DNA of 19,360 bases from Desulfobulbaceae bacterium (GTDB lineage: Bacteria; Desulfobacterota; Desulfobulbia; Desulfobulbales; Desulfobulbaceae), in the NCBI GenBank assembly GCA_030633145.1, contig DAOVTM010000014.1, forward strand, positions 1 to 19,360, read 5' to 3'. Shown in pieces: positions 6,912 to 14,375 of this stretch; position 1 is the first letter of the stretch, and every line of letters starts with the position of its first letter. The notes beneath the pieces are model-generated. The model did no database searches, had not been told where the DNA came from, and saw only the letters and a program-made list of their open reading frames with translations. The translations under genes were made by a program, and so were the position numbers.

Positions 6912-7744
6912 GATGCGACCCTGTCTGCGTCAAGAGCGTTCAGTGAAAACAATGCCATGGTATTCTGCCTGGTCTGATGTGCCACCTCTTCGATGGTGAT
7001 ACCTTTTATCTCCGCAATTTTATCTGCAGTATAGAGAAGGAGATCCGGACGATTGCGTTTGCCGCGCCAGGGAACCGGAGCCAGAAAGGGCCCGTCTGTT
7101 TCAATGAGCAGGTGTTCCAGGGGGATCTCTCGTACCACATCCCGCAAGGCATTCGCATTTTTAAAGGTGACAACACCGGGAATGGAGAGATGGAATCCTA
7201 TTTCCAGCACCTGACGAGCCAAGTCAGTATCGCCGGAAAAACAGTGCATGACACCACCCGCCGTAAAGGGGCCTTTCTCCCGCAGCAGCCCCAGGGTATC
7301 CGTATGAGCCTCCCTATCATGGATGACCACCGGCAGTCGCAGCTCCCGGACAAGCTCCAGCTGAGCCGCAAAGGTTCGGAGCTGTACCTCTTTCGGGGCG
7401 TAATTCTTGGCGTAATCAAGACCAATTTCTCCGTAACCCACCACCTTTGTGTCTTTGCTTAACTCTCTGAGCTGTTGATACACCTGGTCACACCCCTCTA
7501 CCGCGTCATGGGGATGGATGCCGACAGTGGCGAATACACCTGAATACTTCCTGGTCAGAGCCACGGCTCTGCGTGAGCTTGCCAGATCAATGCCGATGGT
7601 GATGATGGTATCCACACCACTGGCGGCAGCAGATGCGACAACTGTATCCAGGTCGTCCTGGTATGCGTCCATGTCAAGATGACAGTGGGAGTCGATCAGT
7701 CGAGTGCCTGCGGTCGTCTCTGGTGGCGCGGCTTTTTTTTTCAT
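6908..7744 (-). CDS. tatD: TatD-family metal-dependent hydrolase (DNase)
   Basis: The protein has the TatD layout: L-I-D-S-H-C-H-L-D metal motif near its start, G-E-I-G-L-D-Y, V-I-H-D-R-E-A, M-H-C-F-S-G-D, and E-T-D-G-P-F-L near the C-terminal end. These supply the histidine, glutamate and aspartate ligands of a two-metal site; characterised members are 3'-5' exonucleases or general phosphoesterases. I chose ATG 7744 (278 residues) because AGAGG lies about 9 bases upstream and only about 17 residues precede the metal motif. The frame is open further to an ATG at 7822, which would add a charged, unconserved extension. The start is followed by nine consecutive A residues, a possible slippage site. 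It is the first gene of a tatD-yggS-ugd run. Confidence 0.94.
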   Translation of the reverse strand: MKKKAAPPETTAGTRLIDSHCHLDMDAYQDDLDTVVASAAASGVDTIITIGIDLASSRRAVALTRKYSGVFATVGIHPHDAVEGCDQVYQQLRELSKDTKVVGYGEIGLDYAKNYAPKEVQLRTFAAQLELVRELRLPVVIHDREAHTDTLGLLREKGPFTAGGVMHCFSGDTDLARQVLEIGFHLSIPGVVTFKNANALRDVVREIPLEHLLIETDGPFLAPVPWRGKRNRPDLLLYTADKIAEIKGITIEEVAHQTRQNTMALFSLNALDADRVAS

Positions 7745-7857
7745 TTTCCAGGGCCTCTTTCCCCTCTGCTGATTTTTCTTTTCCCCCCCTTTCATAACAG
7801 AAAGGAAGCAACACGGCAACAATCAAAGCATTTTTAGAGAGTTGACCACAATGTTTG

Positions 7858-7886
7858 TTGACAAGAAAAGACAATTTTCTTACAAC
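7858..7886 (+). promoter_or_regulatory. Possible promoter for the nitroreductase operon
   Basis: TTGACA (7858-7863) is followed after 17 bases by TACAAC (7881-7886), a 4/6 match to the -10 consensus. The spacer holds the inverted repeat AAGAAAA (7863-7869) / TTTTCTT (7875-7881), which could bind a regulator. The first gene starts at 8007. Confidence 0.4.
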
Positions 7887-7904
7887 AGGCAGTACAGAGA
7901 AAAA

Positions 7905-7986
7905 ATCCGCAGATTACGAAGATCACGCAGGGAGAAAAAGTAAAAAAAAGTTGTAGTAATCTGTGGTAATCTGCGTCATCTGCGAT
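7905..7986. repeat. Imperfect inverted repeat with GCAGATTACG-type arms
   Basis: The left arm (7905-7932, built on CCGCAGATTACG and GATCACGCAGG) is approximately the reverse complement of the right arm (about 7960-7986, TCTGTGGTAATCTGCGTCATCTGCGAT). Both arms carry internal near-repeats of the form ATCTGCGT. The intervening part is A-rich. This type of intergenic palindrome is familiar from many bacterial genomes. It lies in the leader of the nitroreductase operon and would fold in RNA into a long imperfect hairpin ending about 20 bases before the start codon. Confidence 0.65.
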
Positions 7987-8006
7987 AAACAAATAGAGAT
8001 TGTACC

Positions 8007-8531
8007 ATGGATCAGTACATACAGGCTGCCATAAAAAACAGACGCAGTATCCGTGATTTCACCGAAGAACCGGTGAGCCTGGATAGTCTGCATCGGATCA
8101 TTCAGGCCGGTATCTGGGCTCCGTCTGGACTCAACAATCAGCCCTGGCGTTTTGTGACCATCCTTGATCGCGCAATGCAGCGTGAAATCGCTGCCTTAAC
8201 AAAATATTCCCATATTGTTAAAGCAGCCCCGGCTCTGATTGCCGTATACCTGGATCAGGAAAAGATGTATGATCCGGTCAAGGATCATCAGGCTGCCGGT
8301 GCCTGTATTCAGAATATGTTGCTCACCGTGGAAGAACTCGGCCTTGGCGCAGTCTGGCTTGGTCAGATCCTGACAAATAAAGAGCAGGTGAATAATATCC
8401 TGCAACTTGATGTTCAATACGACCTCATGGCACTTCTGGCCATAGGCCGACCTGCCCATAGAAATCAAAAGTCCCGGCGACAACCGCTGGAAGATTTTAT
8501 TCTTCACGAATTTGGAGGAAACACCCCATGA
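8007..8531 (+). CDS. Nitroreductase-family flavoprotein
   Basis: The 174-residue product is a compact FMN-dependent nitroreductase fold. It has the FMN-phosphate motif N-R-R-S-I-R-D-F (residues 11-18), A-P-S-G-L-N-N-Q-P-W-R-F (about 38-49), and the C-terminal G-L-G-A-V-W-L-G motif. Family members use NAD(P)H to reduce nitro compounds, quinones or flavins, and the natural substrate cannot be read from sequence. It is shorter than the NfsB class and resembles the small single-domain forms common in anaerobes. The ribosome site is weak (AGAG about 10 bases upstream). Its stop overlaps the next ATG (ATGA at 8528-8531), so it should be coupled to the lipoprotein gene. Confidence 0.93.
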   Translation: MDQYIQAAIKNRRSIRDFTEEPVSLDSLHRIIQAGIWAPSGLNNQPWRFVTILDRAMQREIAALTKYSHIVKAAPALIAVYLDQEKMYDPVKDHQAAGACIQNMLLTVEELGLGAVWLGQILTNKEQVNNILQLDVQYDLMALLAIGRPAHRNQKSRRQPLEDFILHEFGGNTP

Positions 8532-9004
8532 AAGAAAAAATGTTAAAAGTGATCTTCGCCCTTGTTGGTGCGCTTCTGCTGCTGTCCGGCTGCATCAACA
8601 CTAGTACCAGCCTGTCGCCGACGGATCAGAGCCTGCCGCCGGTATCCGGTTTTGCCGATGATATTCAGGATATTATCCTGCCAGGAGAAATGGAATGGGA
8701 TCGGGAGAAATCTATGACCATCAAGACCGAGTCCTTCCGTGGTGGTATCTGGAGGTATGTTGGTAAGGTGGAGACCATTTCTCTTAAGGATTTCATGACC
8801 AGCTCCATGCAGGACAACAACTGGAAACAGGTGGGCGAGGCCGCCTCCAGCGACATCATGCTTGCCTTTGTCAAGCCCAATAAAACCTGTATGATGGTTA
8901 TTTCAGAGGCAAATTACCGCAAAACTGGCCTGACCCTCTATGTGACCATTGACAAGACCGCCGCAGTCGGTCTGAACCCCTTTGGTGAGGCAATTACAGA
9001 GTAG
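8528..9004 (+). CDS. Predicted lipoprotein of unknown function
   Basis: The 158-residue product starts with a lysine-containing signal peptide and an L-L-L-S-G-C lipobox (C22), so it should be lipid-anchored in the envelope. The mature part opens with a Ser/Thr/Pro-rich linker, then a compact domain (about residues 45-150) with I-I-L-P-G-E-M-E-W-D, F-R-G-G-I-W-R-Y-V-G-K-V-E and a W-K-Q-V-G-E segment. The W-R-Y-x-G-x-V-E pattern recurs in small lipoproteins I have seen in related bacteria, but I cannot name a function. GGAGG (8514-8518) lies 9 bases before the ATG, and the gene overlaps both neighbours, so it is cotranscribed with nitroreductase and coaBC. Confidence 0.85.
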   Translation: MKEKMLKVIFALVGALLLLSGCINTSTSLSPTDQSLPPVSGFADDIQDIILPGEMEWDREKSMTIKTESFRGGIWRYVGKVETISLKDFMTSSMQDNNWKQVGEAASSDIMLAFVKPNKTCMMVISEANYRKTGLTLYVTIDKTAAVGLNPFGEAITE

Positions 9005-10212
9005 TGAACTCCTCATCAATGCGGGGGCGTAATATCCTCTTTGGCCTGTCTGGTTCTATTGCCGCCTTTAAGGCTGCTGGCTGGGTGCATTCCCTGGTCA
9101 AGGAGGATGCCCGGGTGAATGTGGTCATGACCAGATCGGCCACCCGCTTTATCACCCCTCTCACCCTTGGTGCCTTGTCCGGCAACCAGGTTTTTACGGA
9201 TATGTTTTCCGAAGGCGAGGGAGAACCCATGGCTCATATCAGTCTGCCCAGGGAGGCTGATGTAGTCCTGATTGCCCCGGCAACCGCCCAGACTATCGCC
9301 CGCTTGGCTCATGGTCTGGCCGATGATCTCCTTTCAACAGCCGTGCTTGCCGCAACCGTGCCGGTGGTGATCTGCCCTGCCATGAATTCCAATATGCTGG
9401 CCCACCCAGCCACCTGTCGTAATATTGCAACCCTGAGGCAGCTTGGCTACCAGGTGGTGGATCCCGATTCCGGCCTGCTGGCCTGCGGGGACGAAGGTGC
9501 GGGACGGCTGCCGGAATGGGACAGGGTTCGAGAAACCCTGCTTGCTCTGTTTTCGGATGATGATCTGGCCGGTGAAAAGGTTTTGATAACTGCCGGTCCC
9601 ACCAGGGAAGCACTTGATCCGGCTCGATACCTGACCAATCGTTCCAGCGGCAAGATGGGCTATGCCCTGGCCCGGACTGCCCGTAGAAGGGGAGCCGATG
9701 TTGTCCTCGTCTCCGGGCCGGTTCAACTTGATCCACCTCCAGATGTTGAACTGATAACGGTGGAAACAGCAGAAGAGATGTTGGGTGCAGTGCTGGAACA
9801 AGCCGCAGACAGCTCCGTGATTATCAAGGCTGCGGCAGTGGCAGATTTCAGGCCGGTTAACAACCACAGTCACAAGATCAAAAAGGCAGAGGCTGGTTCG
9901 CAGCTGGAACTGGTACCCAACCGGGACATCCTGGCAGAACTTGGCAACAACCGTCAAGACAATCAGGTGTTGGTGGGCTTTGCCGCTGAGAGTCGCAACC
10001 ATGAGGCCGAAGGACAGCGCAAACTGCGATCCAAGAATGTTGACCTCATAGTAGTCAATGATATTCTCGGAGAGGATACCGGCTTTGACGTGGATACCAA
10101 CCAGGTGACCCTGATCAGCCGTGATGCTGTGCAGCAACTTGAGCTGATGTCCAAGGAAGAGACCGCCAACGGGATCCTGGATCGGGTGGTCGGGCTGTTG
10201 CCTGGTGAGTAA
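9004..10212 (+). CDS. coaBC: CoaBC, bifunctional phosphopantothenoylcysteine synthetase/decarboxylase
   Basis: The product (402 residues from GTG 9004, or 397 from ATG 9019) makes 4'-phosphopantetheine for coenzyme A. The N-terminal CoaC flavodomain has G-L-S-G-S-I-A-A-F-K-A, the catalytic histidine in M-A-H-I-S-L (near residue 78), I-A-P-A-T-A, P-A-M-N-S-N-M, and the cysteine of A-C-G-D-E-G-A-G-R-L (near 161). The CoaB domain starts near 190 with I-T-A-G-P-T-R-E-A-L-D-P-A-R-Y-L-T-N-R-S, then A-A-A-V-A-D-F and K-I-K-K. The GTG overlaps the lipoprotein stop (TAGTG), favouring coupling; ATG 9019 lacks a ribosome site. The 3' end overlaps darP. Confidence 0.96.
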   Translation: MNSSSMRGRNILFGLSGSIAAFKAAGWVHSLVKEDARVNVVMTRSATRFITPLTLGALSGNQVFTDMFSEGEGEPMAHISLPREADVVLIAPATAQTIARLAHGLADDLLSTAVLAATVPVVICPAMNSNMLAHPATCRNIATLRQLGYQVVDPDSGLLACGDEGAGRLPEWDRVRETLLALFSDDDLAGEKVLITAGPTREALDPARYLTNRSSGKMGYALARTARRRGADVVLVSGPVQLDPPPDVELITVETAEEMLGAVLEQAADSSVIIKAAAVADFRPVNNHSHKIKKAEAGSQLELVPNRDILAELGNNRQDNQVLVGFAAESRNHEAEGQRKLRSKNVDLIVVNDILGEDTGFDVDTNQVTLISRDAVQQLELMSKEETANGILDRVVGLLPGE

Positions 10213-10765
10213 GATTATGGAGATAAGCCGATCAGAACAAAAACGTAGGATCAAGCAGTTAGAGGAGTTGGTCAAAGAGCTGGTAAAGCTCCCGCCAGGT
10301 CTGCTTGATCAAGCCCCTCTTCCCGACGAGGCCAGAGAGCTTGCCCTTGAGGTTGCCGGGCTTAAAGGCGGTGCTCGCAAACGGCAGATTAAATATATAA
10401 CCAAGCTGTTACGGCAGGAACCTGTTGATCCGCTCTATGAGTTCCTGACCCAACGTAAGGGAACGGAACTCCTTAAAAAGAAAAAGTTTCATGAGGTGGA
10501 GTATTGGCGCGACTCCCTGGTTGAAGAGTCTATTGCGGCTCACAAAGAGGCAAAGGCAAGCCGGGAACAATTGAGTGAGGATTGGCAGTCCTCTGTTGTC
10601 CAGGCGATAGCAGTGGAGCTGCCACGGGTGGACAGGATTGAGCTTACCCGTCTGAGCTGTTTTTTTGCCAGATCCCGTAATCCCAAACACAGCCGGGAAA
10701 TTTTTCGTTTGTTGCAGGCTGCACAGGAGTACAGGATGCGTGAACCGGTTGACAGGGGTGAGTAA
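10205..10765 (+). CDS. darP: DarP/YjgA, ribosome-associated assembly factor
   Basis: The 186-residue basic, helical protein matches the DUF615 family. It has the N-terminal S-R-S-E-Q-K-R-R motif, then P-L-P-D-E-A-R-E, G-G-A-R-K-R-Q-I-K-Y-I-T-K-L-L-R and a charged helix with E-Y-W-R-D. In E. coli the protein associates with large-subunit precursors and helps late 50S assembly. GTG 10205 overlaps the coaBC stop and fits coupling; ATG 10217 is an in-frame alternative that keeps the whole family motif. It is the last gene of the nitroreductase-lipoprotein-coaBC-darP run. The C-terminal R-N-P-K-H-S-R-E-I-F-R-L-L is also typical of the family. Confidence 0.92.
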   Translation: MSKIMEISRSEQKRRIKQLEELVKELVKLPPGLLDQAPLPDEARELALEVAGLKGGARKRQIKYITKLLRQEPVDPLYEFLTQRKGTELLKKKKFHEVEYWRDSLVEESIAAHKEAKASREQLSEDWQSSVVQAIAVELPRVDRIELTRLSCFFARSRNPKHSREIFRLLQAAQEYRMREPVDRGE

Positions 10766-10769
10766 TTTC

Positions 10770-10798
10770 TTGCAAATGAGTTTGTCTGGACTTATAAT
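10770..10798 (+). promoter_or_regulatory. Sigma-70-type promoter for the small Gly/Pro-rich lipoprotein
   Basis: A perfect TATAAT (10793-10798) is preceded after exactly 17 bases by TTGCAA (10770-10775, 4/6 match to TTGACA). It begins just after the darP stop and about 70 bases before the lipoprotein start. Confidence 0.6.
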
Positions 10799-10868
10799 AT
10801 ACCTATAGGGGAGAAGAAACAGGGATGATAAACAGGGTATCAAATAGTTGCATGTCAAGGAGGAACAA

Positions 10869-11162
10869 ATGAAAAAAATATTCAATCTGTCTATCTGTAT
10901 GCTTTTTTGTATTACTTTGTTTGCCTGTACTGGTCCGGGTACAGGTCCTGGAGGTGTTTACACCGAGAGGGATCGACAGCGTGATCAGACCAACACCGCC
11001 CTTGCCATAGGGGCTGCGGCTGTAGGTACTGCTGTTGTCGGAACAGCGGTCTATAATGCTGGCAGGCATGATGCCTATCAACCGCCACCGCCGGGCGGAC
11101 CAGGTTACAGACCTCCGCCATCAACGCACAGACCACCTCCGCCACCGCCAAGGAGATACTAA
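10869..11162 (+). CDS. Small lipoprotein with glycine-zipper segment and Pro-rich tail
   Basis: The 97-residue product has a signal peptide ending in a lipobox L-F-A-C (C20). A short Gly/Pro linker and a charged stretch follow, then a Gly/Ala/Val segment A-L-A-I-G-A-A-A-V-G-T-A-V-V-G-T (about residues 45-62) with glycine-zipper spacing, and a C-terminal Pro/Arg/Tyr tail of P-P-P-P repeats ending R-R-Y. It is probably an outer-membrane or periplasmic structural lipoprotein; function unknown. I chose ATG 10869 over the in-frame ATG at 10848 because a full AAGGAGG site (10857-10863) lies 5 bases upstream and the signal peptide then starts M-K-K. It converges on the kinase gene with only 10 bases between the stops. 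Confidence 0.82.
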   Translation: MKKIFNLSICMLFCITLFACTGPGTGPGGVYTERDRQRDQTNTALAIGAAAVGTAVVGTAVYNAGRHDAYQPPPPGGPGYRPPPSTHRPPPPPPRRY

Positions 11163-11172
11163 CTTAATTTAT

Positions 11173-12267
11173 TCAAAGACCATTATGTTGGCAGGGAAGG
11201 GCGGCAACTGTTTCAGTCAGCTCTTTTTTCTGCGCTTCAATGGAGCGTACCAGAGCAAACTGCACCCTGGCTCGGAACAGGTTCTGTCCGGGTCGGGATG
11301 CCTTGAAGTAACGGTTGCCACCAAGGTGATCGCTGTAAAAACGCAGCCCCAGTTCAAAGCTGATCAAGCGGACACTGTCCACCAGCAATTGTCTTTCTAA
11401 CTCTGTGAGCAGTTCAAGCTCACTGTATCCCGTCAGCACGGCCTTGAATAATTCCTGATCAAATACAACAGCATCTGGCTCTTCTACCTCTTCCCCCTCT
11501 TCGCCAAAAAGGTTGCAACAGGAGCGGAGGCAGTCCCCCAGGTCGTGCAGCCGCAGGCCAGGTTTGACCGTATCCAGGTCGATCAGGCTGATAACCTCTT
11601 TGCCATCCACTGAAAAGAGAAAATTAGCCACCTTGGGATCGCCGTGAATCACCCGCTGCATGAGCAGTCCATCTGCTCTTGCGTCTTCAAGTAGCGACAC
11701 CGCATCACGTCGATCTTCTATAAAATCATGGCAGTCATCTGCGCCAGCTACTATGGCAGTATCTTTACGGCGGTCATATTGGGCAAGGTAGAGCGGTGTG
11801 ACATGGAATCCTGGCAGGGGATCACCCAGAGAGGATGGATTCAAGGTTGAGGTAAACTGATGAAACAGACCCAGGGTTCGCCCAATTGCCCGGCCCTGGT
11901 TCGGACTGCTAAGTACGTTCAGGGTGATGGATTCAATGTAGGTGAGCAGCCGCCACCATCCATCCGGATGAATAAAGGAGTATAGCCCGTCTTTATTGCT
12001 GATGAGCTGTACCGGTAAAAATCCCTTGTCCTTTGCCGGATGGTTGCGCAGGTGTCGGCTGATGAGTGACAGGTTTTCCTGAACCAGGCCGGGATCAGGA
12101 AAAACATTCGAATTGAGCAGCTGCAGGACATATTTATTCCCTGTCAGGGTCGCAACACGCCAGGTGTCGTTGACATTGCCGTTACCCAACGGTTCCACAG
12201 AGACAATTTTCTCTTCAGGGAGAAGAAAGGAAAGAGCCTCGCTGCTGGCACTGATAGCAGGGGTCAC
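11173..12267 (-). CDS. APH-fold phosphotransferase, resembling N-acetylhexosamine kinase (NahK)
   Basis: The 364-residue product has the aminoglycoside-phosphotransferase/choline-kinase fold. It shows an N-terminal G-N-G-N-V-N-D-T-W nucleotide loop, Y-V-L-Q-L-L-N, a W-W-R-L-L-T-Y-I-E hinge segment, the catalytic loop V-I-H-G-D-P-K-V-A-N (near residues 204-213) and the metal motif L-I-D-L-D-T-V (near 228-234). The pattern is closest to sugar 1-kinases of the NahK type, which phosphorylate N-acetylhexosamines, rather than to antibiotic-resistance enzymes; the substrate is not established. It starts with GTG overlapping the mazG-like stop (GTGA, 12267-12264), so the two are coupled. It is the last gene of the run. 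Confidence 0.85.
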   Translation of the reverse strand: MTPAISASSEALSFLLPEEKIVSVEPLGNGNVNDTWRVATLTGNKYVLQLLNSNVFPDPGLVQENLSLISRHLRNHPAKDKGFLPVQLISNKDGLYSFIHPDGWWRLLTYIESITLNVLSSPNQGRAIGRTLGLFHQFTSTLNPSSLGDPLPGFHVTPLYLAQYDRRKDTAIVAGADDCHDFIEDRRDAVSLLEDARADGLLMQRVIHGDPKVANFLFSVDGKEVISLIDLDTVKPGLRLHDLGDCLRSCCNLFGEEGEEVEEPDAVVFDQELFKAVLTGYSELELLTELERQLLVDSVRLISFELGLRFYSDHLGGNRYFKASRPGQNLFRARVQFALVRSIEAQKKELTETVAALPCQHNGL

Positions 12268-12635
12268 GGCTTTTTCCCCAGACGATTGTACTTGTCTGCC
12301 CGTCCCTTTGCCAGCTCAACCGGATATTTTGCCGCATTTATGGCGATTTTTTTCCTGGCAGCCGTCAGCAGGTCAATATCCAGCTGATCGGCCAGTCGAA
12401 CCAGATAAATCAGCACATCAGCCATCTCCAGGGCAATGGCCTGCTGCTGTTTTGCGTCCGGCTGCCGACTCTGAGCCTGGGTCAACCACTGAAAATGTTC
12501 CACCAGTTCACCCGCCTCGACAATCAAGGCCATGGACAGGTTCTTAGGACTGTGGAACTGATCCCAGTCCCGTTCATCGGCAAATTGCCTGACAGCGGCT
12601 GTCAGTGCCTTGAGTGAGTCGGGATTTTTTTTCAT
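12264..12635 (-). CDS. MazG-like nucleotide pyrophosphohydrolase (dCTPase/RS21-C6 type)
   Basis: The 123-residue helical protein has the all-alpha NTP pyrophosphatase signature: E-A-G-E-L-V-E-H-F-Q-W (an E-x-x-E pair) followed by E-M-A-D-V-L-I-Y-L-V-R-L-A-D (an E-x-x-D pair), which together hold Mg2+. The N-terminal F-A-D-E-R-D-W-x-Q-F-H-S-P-K-N-L and C-terminal N-A-A-K-Y-P segments are typical of the small dCTPase/XTP3TPA-like branch. It probably hydrolyses non-canonical or excess dNTPs to monophosphates. It lies 20 bases after the htrA stop and overlaps the kinase start. Assignment to the family is firm, but exact substrate is not. Confidence 0.92.
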   Translation of the reverse strand: MKKNPDSLKALTAAVRQFADERDWDQFHSPKNLSMALIVEAGELVEHFQWLTQAQSRQPDAKQQQAIALEMADVLIYLVRLADQLDIDLLTAARKKIAINAAKYPVELAKGRADKYNRLGKKP

Positions 12636-12655
12636 AGTATCTCGTCCATTCCCTT

Positions 12656-14152
12656 TTACTCTGTCCTCAGCACAACGTAGCGGCTGTACTCGCCCGCACG
12701 AACCCGCAGCAGTACCTGGTGCGTTTTACCGGTACGTTTTACCTCTCTGGTAAGTTCATCCATGGAATGAATCCGTACTCTGTTCACCTCTTCAATGAGC
12801 TGTCCAGCCTGCAGACCGACCCTGGCAGCAGGACTGTCAGCGGCAACATCGGCAATGATGACCCCCTGTCCCTGCTGATAACCAAATTGACGGGCAAGTT
12901 CCTGGGTAAGCTCCTGCAGAGAGAGCCCCATCCTAGACAGTAGTGAAGTTCCCTGTTTCCGCTTGATCTTTTTTGTTCGACTGAGTTCAGAGGGTTGTTC
13001 CTGAATCTTCACCTTGATCTTCTTTTCCCTGCCGTTGCGGATAAGAGTAAAGAACACCTTACTGCCCGGCATGGTCATGGCGACTCTATTGCGCAGATCC
13101 GACACATTGCTCAGCCGTATTCCGTCCTGGGCAAGGATAACATCACCCCGTTTGAATCCCGCCTTGTCAGCCGGCGAGTTGGCTGTTACCTCGGAAATCA
13201 GGATACCCTCTGCCTTGTTCAGCTTAAAAGAAGCAGCCAGGTTTTCGTCAACATCCTGAATCATCACTCCCAGCCAGCCTCGGCTCACCCTGCCGTTCTG
13301 CCGTAGCTGCTTTTCAATGGATTTCGCCATGTTGACCGGGATAGCAAAGCCAATACCCATATAGCCGCCGCTGCGGGAAAAAATGGCAGTGTTAATACCG
13401 ATTACCTTGCCGTATATATCGAGCAGCGGCCCTCCGGAGTTGCCAGGGTTGATGGCCGCATCGGTCTGGATAAAGTTTTCGTAATCATTGATACCCATCC
13501 TGGATCTCCCCTTGGCTGAGACCACGCCCACGGTTACGGTCTGGCTCAGCTCAAAGGGGCTGCCAATGGCAATGACCCATTCTCCCACCTCAAGCTTGTC
13601 GGAATCGCCCAGGTTGAGAAAGGGAAGATTTTTTCCTTTGATGCGAATCAGAGCCACGTCCGACTGGGGATCCGTACCCACGACCGTGGCCATGAATTCA
13701 CGTTCGTCCGCCAGCCTGACTTTGATGGAGTCGGCACCATCGACAACATGATTATTAGTCAGAATCAAGCCGTCAGCTGAGATAATAAAGCCGGAACCGG
13801 CTCCGTGCTCTTTAAAATGTTTTGGCTGGGTTCGCTGTCCCGGAGTCTTACCGAAAAAATGTTCAAAAAACGGGTCGTTAAAGAAATCATAAGGGGTTTG
13901 CTCCCCCCCAATTCCGCTGAAGCGGTTGTCGGTTTTTTCAATCCCGATATAGACCACCGCAGGGCCGGCTTTTTTCACCACTGAGCTGAATGCCCTGGAG
14001 GAACGCTCCAGCAGGGCAATGCTCTCTTCCAGTTGTTCGTCTTGGGAGGCTGGTACCGTCTGACCGGTCAAGAGAAAACAGCAGAGGAATAAAGCGGCCA
14101 GGAGGTACTGTTTTGAAGCTGGTTGTTTGTTGAACATGGAGGAGACCCTCAT
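12656..14152 (-). CDS. htrA: HtrA/Deg periplasmic serine protease with two PDZ domains
   Basis: The 498-residue product has a signal peptide (hydrophobic core about residues 17-32), a trypsin-like domain and two C-terminal PDZ domains (about 290-380 and 400-495). The catalytic triad is visible: His in L-T-N-N-H-V-V-D (near 134), Asp in S-D-V-A-L-I-R-I (near 165) and Ser in N-P-G-N-S-G-G-P-L (near 239). It degrades or holds misfolded envelope proteins. Two starts are possible: ATG 14152, or ATG 14137 (M-F-N-K-Q), which has GAGGG about 9 bases upstream and gives a more normal signal peptide. DegP, DegQ and MucD types cannot be told apart here. It follows the selenorhodanese pair by 223 bases, so it may have its own promoter. 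Confidence 0.95.
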   Translation of the reverse strand: MRVSSMFNKQPASKQYLLAALFLCCFLLTGQTVPASQDEQLEESIALLERSSRAFSSVVKKAGPAVVYIGIEKTDNRFSGIGGEQTPYDFFNDPFFEHFFGKTPGQRTQPKHFKEHGAGSGFIISADGLILTNNHVVDGADSIKVRLADEREFMATVVGTDPQSDVALIRIKGKNLPFLNLGDSDKLEVGEWVIAIGSPFELSQTVTVGVVSAKGRSRMGINDYENFIQTDAAINPGNSGGPLLDIYGKVIGINTAIFSRSGGYMGIGFAIPVNMAKSIEKQLRQNGRVSRGWLGVMIQDVDENLAASFKLNKAEGILISEVTANSPADKAGFKRGDVILAQDGIRLSNVSDLRNRVAMTMPGSKVFFTLIRNGREKKIKVKIQEQPSELSRTKKIKRKQGTSLLSRMGLSLQELTQELARQFGYQQGQGVIIADVAADSPAARVGLQAGQLIEEVNRVRIHSMDELTREVKRTGKTHQVLLRVRAGEYSRYVVLRTE

Positions 14153-14192
14153 CTCTGAAGTGATAAGTAATATGTTGCGCTATGCAGTAACA

Positions 14193-14221
14193 CTTATACC
14201 TTCCTGCTTAATCGTCAACAA
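14193..14221 (-). promoter_or_regulatory. Weak candidate promoter for htrA
   Basis: On the minus strand TTGTTG (14221-14216) is followed after 17 bases by TATAAG (14198-14193, 5/6 match), ending about 40 bases before the htrA start. The -35 match is only 3/6. The rest of the 223-base gap shows no strong hairpin, T tract or further gene. Confidence 0.3.
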
Positions 14222-14375
14222 TCATTGCGAGAATGTAATAGAGGAGTAGAAGGAGGGTGGGGGGTATCGGATGAACCCCATGTTGACGCATTCAAAGAGC
14301 GTATTGGCTGCCAGGTCGTTGTTATCCTGCAACAGGTGGACAGATCAGGTTGAGAATAGTTCTGATATAATTCGG

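Noticed and set aside
9334..10275. 313-residue open frame on the minus strand
   Set aside because: It lies antisense to coaBC, shows no recognisable domain or ribosome site, and coaBC is certain.
14153..14375. Intrinsic terminator or small RNA between rhodanese B and htrA
   Set aside because: Only a 4-bp CCTG/CAGG stem is visible and no T run, so nothing can be supported.
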